From assembly GCF_002220365.1 (NCBI RefSeq), contig NZ_MTHB01000032.1, positions 1 to 64,000 of the forward strand: 64,000 nt of DNA. Reading direction: 5' to 3'. The translations under genes were made by a program, and so were the position numbers. The notes under the pieces are model-generated. The model was not told the DNA's origin, did not search any database, and saw nothing but the letters and a program-made list of their open reading frames with translations. The stretch comes from Caballeronia sordidicola (GTDB lineage: Bacteria; Pseudomonadota; Gammaproteobacteria; Burkholderiales; Burkholderiaceae). Below are positions 54,427 through 63,185 of this stretch, in pieces (the stretch's first letter is position 1; each line of letters opens with the position of its first letter).

Positions 54427-55569
54427 ATGGACAAGATCATCGTTTTCATACTTCCTGTGTTCGTTGTTCTGATCGGCGCCGAGTTCGCTTATGGCTGGTT
54501 CAGGCAACGTAATACTTATCGACTGAACGATGCGCTGAGCAGTCTCAGCCAGGGCCTGATCAGCCAGTTGCTGGCGCTGGTCACGCAGCTTTTTCAAATT
54601 GGCTTGTATGTCGTTGTGTTCAATGCGCTGAACCAAACTCCCAACCTCAAGCTGTGGGACACCTGGTACGGGTGGCTGATCGCCATTGTCCTGTTCGATT
54701 TCTTCGACTATTGGCTGCATCGCGCTGGGCATGAGTGCGCTGTCATGTGGGCTGCCCATGTGGTCCATCATCAAAGCCAGCACTTCAATTTCTCCACCGC
54801 CTTGAGGCAAGAAAGTACTGTCGTGCTTATTGGCTGGATCTTTTACCTGCCCATTGCGGTGATAGGCGTGCCGCCGGAGCAGTTTGGCCTCGCCGGACTG
54901 ATCGTCCTCTTGTATCAATTCTGGATTCACACTGAACACGTCGGCAAACTCGGCTGGTTTGATCGCGTATTTTCTTCGCCCTCGAACCATCGTGTGCATC
55001 ATGCGGTCAACGACCAATATCTCAACAAGAACTATGGCGGCATGTTTGTGATCTGGGACAGGATGTTCGGGACTTTCGCGGTGGAAGAGGAGCCTTGCGT
55101 CTATGGAACGAGGACGCCCTTGCGCAGTTGGGATCCTGGCTGGGCAATCTTTGCAGAATACTGGTCGCTCGTGCAGGCAACGCGGCAAGCGAAGTCGTGG
55201 GCAGACAAGTGGCGCATCTGGCTCAAACCTCCGGGCTGGCGACCAACGGACTCCAGTGAAGACCTTCAGGCACAGGCCTCTGCGCCAACGTTCGACCTGC
55301 AAGCGGCGGGGCAGTTGTACGGAGAGCCGCTTGCCAGCAGCGCTGCGATATTTGCCGCCGTGCAATTCGCCCTGATGATGGGAGCAACGGCGGGTTACCT
55401 ATGGTATGCGGAAGAACTTTCATATCCGACGGAGCTGGGGCTGACCGCTGTTATCGTCGCCGGACTTTGGGCTTTGGGCGCGTACTTGCAAGGCCGTGTG
55501 AGCGTCATCCCGGTCATTCTGGTCGACCTCGTGGGCGTGGCGGCGGCGGTCCTGATGTTCAGGGCTTGA
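54427..55569 (+). CDS. Sterol desaturase / fatty-acid hydroxylase family protein
   Basis: A 380-aa membrane protein of the fatty acid hydroxylase superfamily. The di-iron histidine clusters are visible: HRAGH, HVVHHQ, HTEHV and HRVHHAVN (residues about 97-200). Several hydrophobic segments flank them and two more end the protein. The family oxidises lipids with di-iron centres; the substrate is unknown. It has no adjacent electron donor gene. A shorter related fragment lies directly upstream. The stop codon is inside an 11-bp repeat. Confidence 0.82.
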   Translation: MDKIIVFILPVFVVLIGAEFAYGWFRQRNTYRLNDALSSLSQGLISQLLALVTQLFQIGLYVVVFNALNQTPNLKLWDTWYGWLIAIVLFDFFDYWLHRAGHECAVMWAAHVVHHQSQHFNFSTALRQESTVVLIGWIFYLPIAVIGVPPEQFGLAGLIVLLYQFWIHTEHVGKLGWFDRVFSSPSNHRVHHAVNDQYLNKNYGGMFVIWDRMFGTFAVEEEPCVYGTRTPLRSWDPGWAIFAEYWSLVQATRQAKSWADKWRIWLKPPGWRPTDSSEDLQAQASAPTFDLQAAGQLYGEPLASSAAIFAAVQFALMMGATAGYLWYAEELSYPTELGLTAVIVAGLWALGAYLQGRVSVIPVILVDLVGVAAAVLMFRA

Positions 55570-55592
55570 ACGTCGCTTGAACGTCGCTTGAC
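55564..55592. repeat. Tandem repeat, 2.6 x 11 bp, overlapping the desaturase stop
   Basis: GCTTGAACGTC twice, then GCTTGAC. The TGA in the first unit is the desaturase stop codon (55567-55569). Confidence 0.85.
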
Positions 55593-55761
55593 CAACATTT
55601 CCGCGGTGATTCGAAGACGAATGCACCGGTGCGTCCCGTCGAGCTCGCATTGACGAGGTGTTCAATTCAGGGCCGCAGCGAAAGGTGCTGGATATCTGCA
55701 ACAACAATCATGCGGCGCTCGCTGCTCTGCGTGCTTGAACTGGCGCCACCCGCAACCACTC

Positions 55762-56523
55762 TCAACCACCCTCGGTTTCCTTAAGCACTGCCGTTGCCGC
55801 TTCGCAAGCGCCGCGCAATTGCTCGCGCATCAGGTCTTGAACGCGTTTATCGCCGGTGGCGATCGCGTCCTTGATCTTGACGGCCTGTTCAAACGACGCC
55901 CGCATGCGCCCGCCGCGCGCCATCGCAATGCGTCGCAACCGACGCACGGGGCCCATCAGGCTCGCGTGCGTTGCGTGAAGCGTGCGGTTGTCGGCGAGGG
56001 TCATCACGATCGAATAAAAACGGTCGAGTGCATCGACATAAGCCGCAGGGTCATTAGCGGCTACGTTCGCGCGCATCTCGCCTATGACGTCTTCCAATTG
56101 AGCGCGCCCAAGCGTCGTGATGTTTTCAGCACAAAGCTGGACCGCGAGGCACTCGAGCGCGGTTCGCACCGTGTAGATCTCCGCCACGTCACGTAGCGTC
56201 ACCGACCGCACAAACGCGCCAACACGCGCCACAACCGTCACCAGACCCTCGCGTTCAAGCTGCGCGAACGCTTCACGCATGGGCGTGCGGCTGACGTCCA
56301 GCTGCTTTGCGACCTGCACCTCCGACAGCCGGCTTCCCGGCGCCAGTACGCCTTCCACGATGGCTTCCCGCAGCGCCGGGACCACCACGCCGTCGCTGAG
56401 CGAGTCGCTGGATGCGTCGAGCGTGCGCATCTTCGAGTGATATTTACGGCCGATCGCTTCGAGCGCCCGCTCGGGCGCTTCAACGAGATTTGCCGCTTGA
56501 GCGCGTTTAGTTGCAGAGGCCAT
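55762..56523 (-). CDS. GntR-family transcriptional regulator (FCD/FadR subfamily)
   Basis: A 253-aa regulator. The N-terminal winged helix has LREAIVEGVLAPGSRLSEVQVAKQL then DVSRTPMREAFAQLEREGLV, the GntR recognition helix. A C-terminal all-alpha FCD domain binds an acid ligand and has the usual metal-site histidines (HATHASL). It is divergent from the enoyl-CoA hydratase gene, so it likely controls that operon. A perfect palindrome CTGTATACAG (56550-56559) sits between them. Confidence 0.85.
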   Translation of the reverse strand: MASATKRAQAANLVEAPERALEAIGRKYHSKMRTLDASSDSLSDGVVVPALREAIVEGVLAPGSRLSEVQVAKQLDVSRTPMREAFAQLEREGLVTVVARVGAFVRSVTLRDVAEIYTVRTALECLAVQLCAENITTLGRAQLEDVIGEMRANVAANDPAAYVDALDRFYSIVMTLADNRTLHATHASLMGPVRRLRRIAMARGGRMRASFEQAVKIKDAIATGDKRVQDLMREQLRGACEAATAVLKETEGG

Positions 56524-56549
56524 TGACTTTCCGTTGTTCGATGAATACG

Positions 56550-56559
56550 CTGTATACAG
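56550..56559. promoter_or_regulatory. Palindrome in the GntR/enoyl-CoA hydratase promoter
   Basis: CTGTATACAG is a perfect 10-bp palindrome in the divergent promoter region, followed by further TAC/ATA motifs (TAATACAG, TTATACAAC). It resembles operator half-sites of GntR regulators. Confidence 0.5.
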
Positions 56560-56591
56560 CTAATACAGGCAATTATACAACAGGAGGCTGC

Positions 56592-57323
56592 TTGGATCAC
56601 GCGCGCTTGCCGGATCCGGTCGTGATCGATCGATCGGGCGAAATTCTGACCTTTACCCTGAACAATGCCGAGGCCGGCAATGAAGTCACCGCGCCGATGT
56701 TCGACGCCATGATCGCCGCGCTACGCACCGAAGCGACCATGCCCATGGCGCGCGTACTGCGCATCCGCGCACGCGGTGAAGTGTTCTGCGCGGGGCGAGA
56801 GCGTGCCGGCACGGACGCGGTGTCCATTCATCGTGAAGTATCGCGGCTGATCGAGCTTAAGCGGCTATTGCGGGCGTCTTCCCTGATCACGATTGCCGAA
56901 GTGCAGGGCGACGCGTTCGGCTTCGGCTTTGGCCTCGCGATCCTGTGCGACTTCACGCTGGTATCAAGCGGTGCGAAACTCGCCTTTCCCGAGATGCGTC
57001 ACGGCCTGCCGCCCGCCGCGATCATGGCCTACCTGGGCCGATACACACTGCCCAAGCAGGTGTTCCCGATGGTGCTTTTCGGCGATGCCATCACGCCGGA
57101 GGCGGCTTTGAACGCCGGTCTCGTGACCCGTGTTTGTGCGCCCGATACGTTGCGAGCCGAAGCCGATGCACTCGCGCAGCGAATCCTCGCACTTGACGAC
57201 ACCGGCGTGCGCCAGTGCAAGTCCTTCTTCCAGACAGCCGAGGAAAGCTCGGTAGAGCACAACTTCCGATGCGCGACGCAAACGCTGACGGTCTCGGCGT
57301 TGCGACTGATGGCCCTGAAGTAA
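56592..57323 (+). CDS. Enoyl-CoA hydratase/isomerase family protein
   Basis: A 243-aa crotonase-fold protein. Oxyanion-hole regions are FCAGRERAGTD and GDAFGFGFGLAILCDF; PEMRHGLPPAA is the usual second motif, keeping the Glu of PE. The start is TTG 56592, because AGGAGG at 56582-56587 is correctly placed and the ATG at 56541 has no such site. An in-frame upstream start would cover the operator. It heads an operon with an MFS transporter and an aldehyde dehydrogenase. Reaction unknown; hydration or side-chain cleavage of a CoA ester is possible. Confidence 0.78.
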   Translation: MDHARLPDPVVIDRSGEILTFTLNNAEAGNEVTAPMFDAMIAALRTEATMPMARVLRIRARGEVFCAGRERAGTDAVSIHREVSRLIELKRLLRASSLITIAEVQGDAFGFGFGLAILCDFTLVSSGAKLAFPEMRHGLPPAAIMAYLGRYTLPKQVFPMVLFGDAITPEAALNAGLVTRVCAPDTLRAEADALAQRILALDDTGVRQCKSFFQTAEESSVEHNFRCATQTLTVSALRLMALK

Positions 57324-57370
57324 CCGGTCATGTATGACGACAAACCCACGAAGGTTTGCAGGAGACGGAA

Positions 57371-58759
57371 ATGAATGTGAATGCAGGCGCACGTCTGGAC
57401 CGGCTGCCGGTATCGGGCTTCCACAGGCGCATCATGTGGCTGATCGGAATCGGCATGTTCTTCGATGGCTTCGATATCTACGTAGCCTCGACGGTCCTCG
57501 GCGCCACGCTGCAAAGCGGCTTTTCCACGCTCGGCCAGAATGCGCTGTTTGTGTCGCTGACGTTCCTCGGGATGATGCTCGGCTCGCTGGCTACGGGATT
57601 CCTTGGCGATCGTTTCGGCCGTCGCTTTACGTACCAGACTAACCTCATGATCTTCGGCATTGCGTCGCTGGGTGCCGCGATGGCGCCGAACATGCTGGTC
57701 CTGATCGCGTTCCGTTTTGTGATGGGCCTCGGGCTTGGCGCGGAGAACGTCGTTGGATATTCCACGCTCACCGAATTTGCGCCGCCCGCATCGCGTGGCA
57801 AGATGCAGGGACTGATGGCCGTGTTCGTCGTCTCGGGATTACCGGTAGCGGGACTGATCGGACTTGTGCTGATCCCCTCGATGGGCTGGCGAGCCATGTT
57901 CGTGCTCGGTGGAATTGGCGCACTTGGCGTCTGGTATGCGCGCAAGTCGTTGCCGGAATCTCCACGCTGGCTTGAGTCGGTGGGTCGTCATCAGGATGCC
58001 GAAGCGATTCTTTCGAAGATCGAGAACGAGGTACGGGCCGAACACGGTGGCTCGTTGCCAACGCCGTCGCCCAAGCCCTCGGTCGCGCCATCCCGTGCGC
58101 TTGGCTCGCTTTTCATGGGCGCAATGTTGCCGCGCATGATCGTAGGGTGCGTGACGCTGGTGGTGATCAATACCTTGTTATACGGCTTCGTGACGTGGTT
58201 GCCGACCTTCTTCGTGCATCAAGGATTCAGCATTGCGAAGTCGTTCGGCTACGCGCTCGTGATGTCGCTCGGTGCGCCTATTGGCTCGGGTATAGGCGCG
58301 CTGACGGCAGATCGATGGGGTCGCAAGCCGACCATTATTGGCGCATCGATCCTGGCCATTATCTTCGGTGCGATCTATCCGTTCGTGAGCAACCCGGTCA
58401 TGTTGCCGGTCGTCGGCTTGCTGCTGGTGATCCCTATTTATGTGCTGGTCGCCCTGCTGTTCGCGATCTACGTGCCGGAGCTGTTTCCAACCGAAGTGCG
58501 CCTTCGTGCATCGGGTATCTGCAACACGCTCGGTCGAGGTGCGACGATCGTCACGCCTTTCATCGTGGTCGCGCTCTTTGGACGCTACGGCGTGGTCGGC
58601 GTGCTTGCGTTGATGATCGGCTTGCTGGCAATTCAAATTGTGGTGGTGGCATGGCTTGGCGTCGAGCCGACCGGCCAGCGCCTGGAAGACATTCAGCCGA
58701 CGGACGCGCCCGAGCGCCTCGACATCGGCGCCGATACGCGGGTTTCCCCGCTCAAGTAA
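57371..58759 (+). CDS. MFS transporter, aromatic acid:H+ symporter-like
   Basis: A 462-aa protein with 12 hydrophobic segments. The AAHS motif is MFFDGFDIYVAS near residue 30; the loop 2-3 motif is GFLGDRFGRRFTY. PESPRWLESVGR follows segment 6 and is typical of the sugar/aromatic acid groups. ATG 57371 has GGAG 6 nt upstream. It probably imports the compound degraded by the neighbouring enzymes. Paralogous to the partial transporter at 63186. Confidence 0.84.
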   Translation: MNVNAGARLDRLPVSGFHRRIMWLIGIGMFFDGFDIYVASTVLGATLQSGFSTLGQNALFVSLTFLGMMLGSLATGFLGDRFGRRFTYQTNLMIFGIASLGAAMAPNMLVLIAFRFVMGLGLGAENVVGYSTLTEFAPPASRGKMQGLMAVFVVSGLPVAGLIGLVLIPSMGWRAMFVLGGIGALGVWYARKSLPESPRWLESVGRHQDAEAILSKIENEVRAEHGGSLPTPSPKPSVAPSRALGSLFMGAMLPRMIVGCVTLVVINTLLYGFVTWLPTFFVHQGFSIAKSFGYALVMSLGAPIGSGIGALTADRWGRKPTIIGASILAIIFGAIYPFVSNPVMLPVVGLLLVIPIYVLVALLFAIYVPELFPTEVRLRASGICNTLGRGATIVTPFIVVALFGRYGVVGVLALMIGLLAIQIVVVAWLGVEPTGQRLEDIQPTDAPERLDIGADTRVSPLK

Positions 58760-58775
58760 TCACGGAGAAAGCAAG

Positions 58776-60287
58776 ATGGATGCAGTGAACAAGCAGTTCC
58801 TGAGTGCGCAGTTGTTTATTGACGGAAAGTTCGTCGATGCCGCGTCGGGCGAGACCATGGACATCATCAATCCGGCGGACGGCGCTACGATCGGGACGTT
58901 GTCGAAGGCATCAGCGCAGGACGTGGGCCGTGCGGTGCAATGCGCGCACGACGCGTTCGAAAGCGGCGTATGGCGCGACATGGCTTTCCAGCAACGGGCT
59001 CGCGTGCTGAACCGCTTCGCTGATCTGTTCGAAGCCGACCTGGAGAATTTCTACAAGCTGGAGACCCTGAACAATGGCCGGCCGATCGTCGAGACGCGCG
59101 CGCAGATTTCGCGCTTGCCGCAGTTTTATCGATACTTCGCGGCGCTTGCACTTACGCGCCGTAGCGACGTGATCCCAATTGAAGGACCGTACCTCTGCTA
59201 CACCCAGCGCGTACCGCTTGGCGTGTGTGCGCTGATGACGTCGTTCAATCATCCGTTGATGATTTTGTCGAAGAGCCTCGCGCCGGCACTCGCAACCGGC
59301 AATAGCGTCGTGATCAAAGCGTCGGAGCAGACACCGCTCACCACGGTGCGGCTGGTCGCGTTATTGCAGCAGGCGGGTGTTCCTGACGGCGTGGTGAATG
59401 TGATCAACGGCGAGGGCAAGGAAGCGGGCGCTGCGCTGGCGCGTCATCCGCTGATCGCCAAGGTCGTGTTCACCGGCGGTACCGAAGTGGGGCGTTCCAT
59501 AGGCGAGGCAGCGGCGCAAACTTTCGCACTGACAACGCTCGAACTGGGCGGCAAGGGCGCGGTGATCCTGTTCGACGACATGGACATCGATCGCGCGGTG
59601 AACGGCGCTGCGTTTGCCGCGTTTATCGGCGCGGGGCAAACCTGCGTGTGCGGTGCGCGCCTGCTCGTGCACGAGTCTATCTACGAGAAGTTTCTCGAGA
59701 AATTCCGCACCAAGGTCGAGGCAATTCGCGTGGGCAATCCCGCCGATCTCAACACGCAACTAGGCCCTGTGATCTCCGAGCGTTCGCGTACGCGCATCCT
59801 CGGTATGCTGGAACGGGGCATCGCGCACGGGGCGAAGCTGCTCGCGGGCGGCGGTATTCCGGCGCATCTGAGCGAGGGTTTTTATCTGCAGCCTACAGCG
59901 TTCTACGACGTCGATCCGAAGTCGGAATTGGGGCAGGGAGAGGTGTTTGGTCCCGTCACCGTGATCATGCCGTTCAAGGACGAAGCGGACGCGCTGCGCA
60001 TTGCCAACGACACGCAGTTTGGCCTCGCGGCCTCTGTTTGGACAACAGACGTGGCGCGGGCGCATCGCGTGGCGAGCAAACTGGTGTTCGGCATGGTCTG
60101 GATCAACGATCACCATCGGCTGGATCCGGCTTCACCGTGGGGCGGCTTCAAGAACAGCGGCGTGGGACGGGAAACCGGGATCGAATCCTTCGACCAGTTC
60201 AGCGAGCCGCGTGCGGTGACTGTCAATACCAGCGGCATCACAGTCGACTGGTACGCCGACGATGGTCAGTTGAAGCGGCTCAACTGA
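58776..60287 (+). CDS. NAD(P)-dependent aldehyde dehydrogenase
   Basis: A 503-aa enzyme oxidising an aldehyde to an acid. The catalytic cysteine is in GQTCVCG (residue 290), the general-base Glu in TLELGGKGAV, and the cofactor loop is VFTGGTEVGR. Substrate-channel and dimer regions are in PLGVCALMTSFNHP. ATG 58776 has GGAG 8 nt upstream, overlapping no upstream coding sequence; the long upstream frame is out of context. It is the third gene after the hydratase and MFS transporter, 16 nt after the MFS stop. Confidence 0.9.
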   Translation: MDAVNKQFLSAQLFIDGKFVDAASGETMDIINPADGATIGTLSKASAQDVGRAVQCAHDAFESGVWRDMAFQQRARVLNRFADLFEADLENFYKLETLNNGRPIVETRAQISRLPQFYRYFAALALTRRSDVIPIEGPYLCYTQRVPLGVCALMTSFNHPLMILSKSLAPALATGNSVVIKASEQTPLTTVRLVALLQQAGVPDGVVNVINGEGKEAGAALARHPLIAKVVFTGGTEVGRSIGEAAAQTFALTTLELGGKGAVILFDDMDIDRAVNGAAFAAFIGAGQTCVCGARLLVHESIYEKFLEKFRTKVEAIRVGNPADLNTQLGPVISERSRTRILGMLERGIAHGAKLLAGGGIPAHLSEGFYLQPTAFYDVDPKSELGQGEVFGPVTVIMPFKDEADALRIANDTQFGLAASVWTTDVARAHRVASKLVFGMVWINDHHRLDPASPWGGFKNSGVGRETGIESFDQFSEPRAVTVNTSGITVDWYADDGQLKRLN

Positions 60288-60412
60288 AGCAACCGAAACT
60301 GACAAAGCCGGCTGGGGCATGGTGACCCTGACCCTGACGTGGCGATTCTGGTTTCTTCAGGAAAGAGGCGCTTGCTCGACAACCCGGTAGCTGGGCGTTG
60401 CGGCAGGAAACC

Positions 60413-61096
60413 TCAGCCGCCGCGTTCAGTGGCGTCGTCTCGCCCGACGGACGTGCGCCACTGAACGCTGAGCAGGTGTTCCCGCATGGTCCGTGAAGCC
60501 AATTCGCTATCGCGGGCTTTCATGGCGCTGACAATATTCTCGTGCTGTTGGGCGAAATAGCGACGGGTCTCCTGAGCAGCGGTTTTTTCACGCACGTCCG
60601 GCTTGACCCGCATGCCATTGATGACTTCCATCAGGGCGATGAGAGCGGGGTTGCGCGTGGCCTGTCCGATCAGTAAATGAAATCGATGATCCCATTGTTG
60701 CCACTGCTCATCGTTCTTTGCGGCAGCGTTCTTCCGCGCGCATTTCTCAAGTTCAAGCAAGTCATCCCCGCTCGCTTTCGTCGCGGCAAGTCCGGCAAGT
60801 GCCGGCTCGAAAAGCAGCCGCATTTCTGCGATGTCCGCTGGGCTGGCTCCCGCGCGGAGCCCGCGTAGGGTCGGTGCAAATTTGAGTGGTCGCGCACCCA
60901 GATAAGTGCCGCGGCCGACACCTCGCCACACACGGCCCGAGGCCTCCAGCGAGGCAAGCGCCGTGCGCAATTCCCTCCGGGTAACGTCCAGGTCTTCGGC
61001 GAGACGTCTTTCAGGAGGCAACACGTCGCCGTCCTTGAGTTGGTGGTCGACGATATATTCCTGCAGCCTGTCCAATAGTGGTTTATCCATTTTCAT
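60413..61096 (-). CDS. GntR-family transcriptional regulator (FCD/FadR subfamily)
   Basis: A 227-aa regulator of the FadR type. The winged helix is LLDRLQEYIVDHQLKDGDVLPPERRLAEDL followed by DVTRRELRTALASLEASGRV, here described by residue positions 7-55. The C-terminal FCD domain contains HRFHLLIGQATRNP. ATG 61096 is chosen; a TTG at 61141 is in frame but would lie on the operator. It is divergent from the gamma-glutamyltransferase-like gene and presumably regulates it and itself. Confidence 0.84.
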   Translation of the reverse strand: MKMDKPLLDRLQEYIVDHQLKDGDVLPPERRLAEDLDVTRRELRTALASLEASGRVWRGVGRGTYLGARPLKFAPTLRGLRAGASPADIAEMRLLFEPALAGLAATKASGDDLLELEKCARKNAAAKNDEQWQQWDHRFHLLIGQATRNPALIALMEVINGMRVKPDVREKTAAQETRRYFAQQHENIVSAMKARDSELASRTMREHLLSVQWRTSVGRDDATERGG

Positions 61097-61130
61097 CTTT
61101 GAACGTTTTTTCGTACCGATTGTTGTACTG

Positions 61131-61158
61131 TTTTGTACCAATCATCATTGGTACAAAA
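61131..61158. promoter_or_regulatory. Operator-like palindrome at the second GntR promoter
   Basis: TTTTGTACCAAT (61131-61142) and ATTGGTACAAAA (61147-61158) form a perfect 12-bp inverted repeat with a 4-bp spacer. The core ACCAAT-N4-ATTGGT recurs at 61284-61303. Confidence 0.75.
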
Positions 61159-61283
61159 ATACCAGAATGTGACTTACTTTCACGCAACCGAATATATTTT
61201 GTATCGACTAAAATCGCCTGATTGAAGGGTTATAACTAGCTGCATCCCGGTATCGCTAGGCATAGCATTGTATTTTTTTATGT

Positions 61284-61303
61284 GAACCAATCAAAATTGG
61301 TTC
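61284..61303. promoter_or_regulatory. Second operator-like palindrome, before the gamma-glutamyltransferase gene
   Basis: GAACCAAT (61284-61291) and ATTGGTTC (61296-61303) form a perfect 8-bp repeat with a 4-bp spacer, the same core as the first site. It is about 40 bp before ATG 61341. Confidence 0.75.
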
Positions 61304-61340
61304 GATCGATGATCCTCCGTCGTCGCAAATGGAGTTGCGC

Positions 61341-63125
61341 ATGTCGTTCACAACCCGACCGGAACTGATTGGCACATTCGGCATGGTGTCCTCGACGCAC
61401 TGGCTGGCCAGTGCGTCGGCGATGGCCGTTCTCGAGAGAGGGGGCAATGCCTTCGATGCGGCAGCCGCGGCAGGTTTCGTTTTGCAGATCGTTGAGCCGC
61501 ATCTGAATGGACCCGGCGGCGAACTGCCGGTGGTGTTCTACAGTGCACGCGAACAACGGGTCCGCGTACTGTGCGGGCAGGGCGTGACGCCCGCGGCAAT
61601 GACGATATCGCGCATGCGTGAGTTGGGTCTGGAGGTCGTTCCAGGTACGGGGTTGTTGCCAGCGGTCGTGCCCGGAGCATTTGGCGCCTGGATGCTGATG
61701 CTGCGCGACTACGGCCAGTTGCCACTTGCAGACGTGATGAGCTACGCGATCGGCTACGCGGAAAACGGCTATCCCGTTCTCCCGCGAATGACGTCGTCAA
61801 TCCTTGCAATCAAGGATTTCTTCCAGACTGAGTGGCCCACGTCGGCTGAGCAATGGTTGCGCAATGGCGACGCACCGACGCCGAACCAGTTGTTCGCCAA
61901 TCCGGCGATTGCGCACACGTACAAGCGCATCCTGGAAGAGGCGAATACCCGCAGTGATCGTGCTGAGCAATGCGAAGTGGCCAGCCAGGTTTTTTATCGC
62001 GGATTCGTGGCACAAGCTATTGACCGTTACTTCCGGTCGACCGCGGTTCTCGACACTTCCGGCCAGCGTAACCATGGCCTGCTCAACGCGGACGATCTTG
62101 CGCGCTGGGAGCCGTCCTACGAAGATCCGGTCTCATACGACTATGAGGGCTTGCGCGTTCACAAGACCGGCCCATGGGGTCAAGGACCGATGTTTCTGCA
62201 GCAACTCGCGCTCCTTAAGGGCTTCGATCTCACCGCGATGGATCCAATGGGCCCGGATTTCGTCCACACAATAATTGAATGCTCGAAGCTCGCGTTTGCC
62301 GATCGCGAGGTGTTTTACGGCGATCCTCTATTCGCGCAAGTGCCCATGGGAATGCTGCTGAGTGACGCCTACAACGACGAACGGCGCCGGCTGATCGATC
62401 CCGGCCGCGCGTCGTTTGAATTCCGTCCCGGCAGGCTGGCCGACAGCGAACTGCGTGCCGCACTGATCATGGCCAATGCGGGAAAACAGCAGTCTGGCGG
62501 CTTTGGCCAGGGCGAACCGACGTTCGCTCCCTTGCCTGAACTGCGTGGCGATACGGTTCATCTCGACGTGGTCGACCGCTGGGGCAACATGGTCTCGGCA
62601 ACACCATCGGGTGGATGGCTGCAGGCCTCGCCCGCCGTTCCCGGTCTCGGCTTCAATGTGACCACGCGCGCGCAGATGTTCTGGATGGAAGAAGGTCTGC
62701 CATCGTCGCTCGGGCCCGGGCGTCGTCCCCGCACCACGCTTTCGCCCACGCTTGTCACGCGGGAAGACAAGCCTTATGCGGCGTTCGGCACGCCCGGCGG
62801 CGACCAGCAGGATCAGTGGTCAATCCAGCTGTTTCTCAGGCATGTGCACGCCGGCATGAACTTCCAGGCCGCTGCGGAGGCACCCTCGTTCCAGACTGCT
62901 CACTTTCCCGGCTCGTTCTATCCGCGCTCGATGCAACTGGGCAAGATGTCCGCGGAGTCGCGCTTTCCCGAGAGCACGCTTGCCGAGTTACGCGCGCGAG
63001 GGCATGACCTGACTGTCGCCGAGCCCTGGTCGTTAGGCCGGGTCTGCGCGGTTGGGATCCGGAGCGGGCTGATGCGCGGCGCGGCCACACCTCGCCAGAT
63101 GCAGGCATACGCTATCGGACGATAA
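61341..63125 (+). CDS. Gamma-glutamyltransferase-like Ntn hydrolase
   Basis: A 594-aa protein of the gamma-glutamyltransferase/cephalosporin acylase family. The predicted catalytic Thr lies in RGDTVHLDVVDRWGN at residue 405, where self-cleavage would free it; the following VVDRWGNMVS matches the family. Large-subunit motifs include AAAAGFVLQIVEPHLNGPGGE and MTSSILAIKDFF. There is no signal peptide, so it is probably cytoplasmic. GGAG lies 6 nt before ATG 61341. It may hydrolyse a gamma-glutamyl or other amide; substrate unknown. Confidence 0.85.
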   Translation: MSFTTRPELIGTFGMVSSTHWLASASAMAVLERGGNAFDAAAAAGFVLQIVEPHLNGPGGELPVVFYSAREQRVRVLCGQGVTPAAMTISRMRELGLEVVPGTGLLPAVVPGAFGAWMLMLRDYGQLPLADVMSYAIGYAENGYPVLPRMTSSILAIKDFFQTEWPTSAEQWLRNGDAPTPNQLFANPAIAHTYKRILEEANTRSDRAEQCEVASQVFYRGFVAQAIDRYFRSTAVLDTSGQRNHGLLNADDLARWEPSYEDPVSYDYEGLRVHKTGPWGQGPMFLQQLALLKGFDLTAMDPMGPDFVHTIIECSKLAFADREVFYGDPLFAQVPMGMLLSDAYNDERRRLIDPGRASFEFRPGRLADSELRAALIMANAGKQQSGGFGQGEPTFAPLPELRGDTVHLDVVDRWGNMVSATPSGGWLQASPAVPGLGFNVTTRAQMFWMEEGLPSSLGPGRRPRTTLSPTLVTREDKPYAAFGTPGGDQQDQWSIQLFLRHVHAGMNFQAAAEAPSFQTAHFPGSFYPRSMQLGKMSAESRFPESTLAELRARGHDLTVAEPWSLGRVCAVGIRSGLMRGAATPRQMQAYAIGR

Positions 63126-63185
63126 CGTTCGCATCCCCGTTTCGCATCCTGAGACACTACCCAATTCCATCAGCGAGAACATGCC

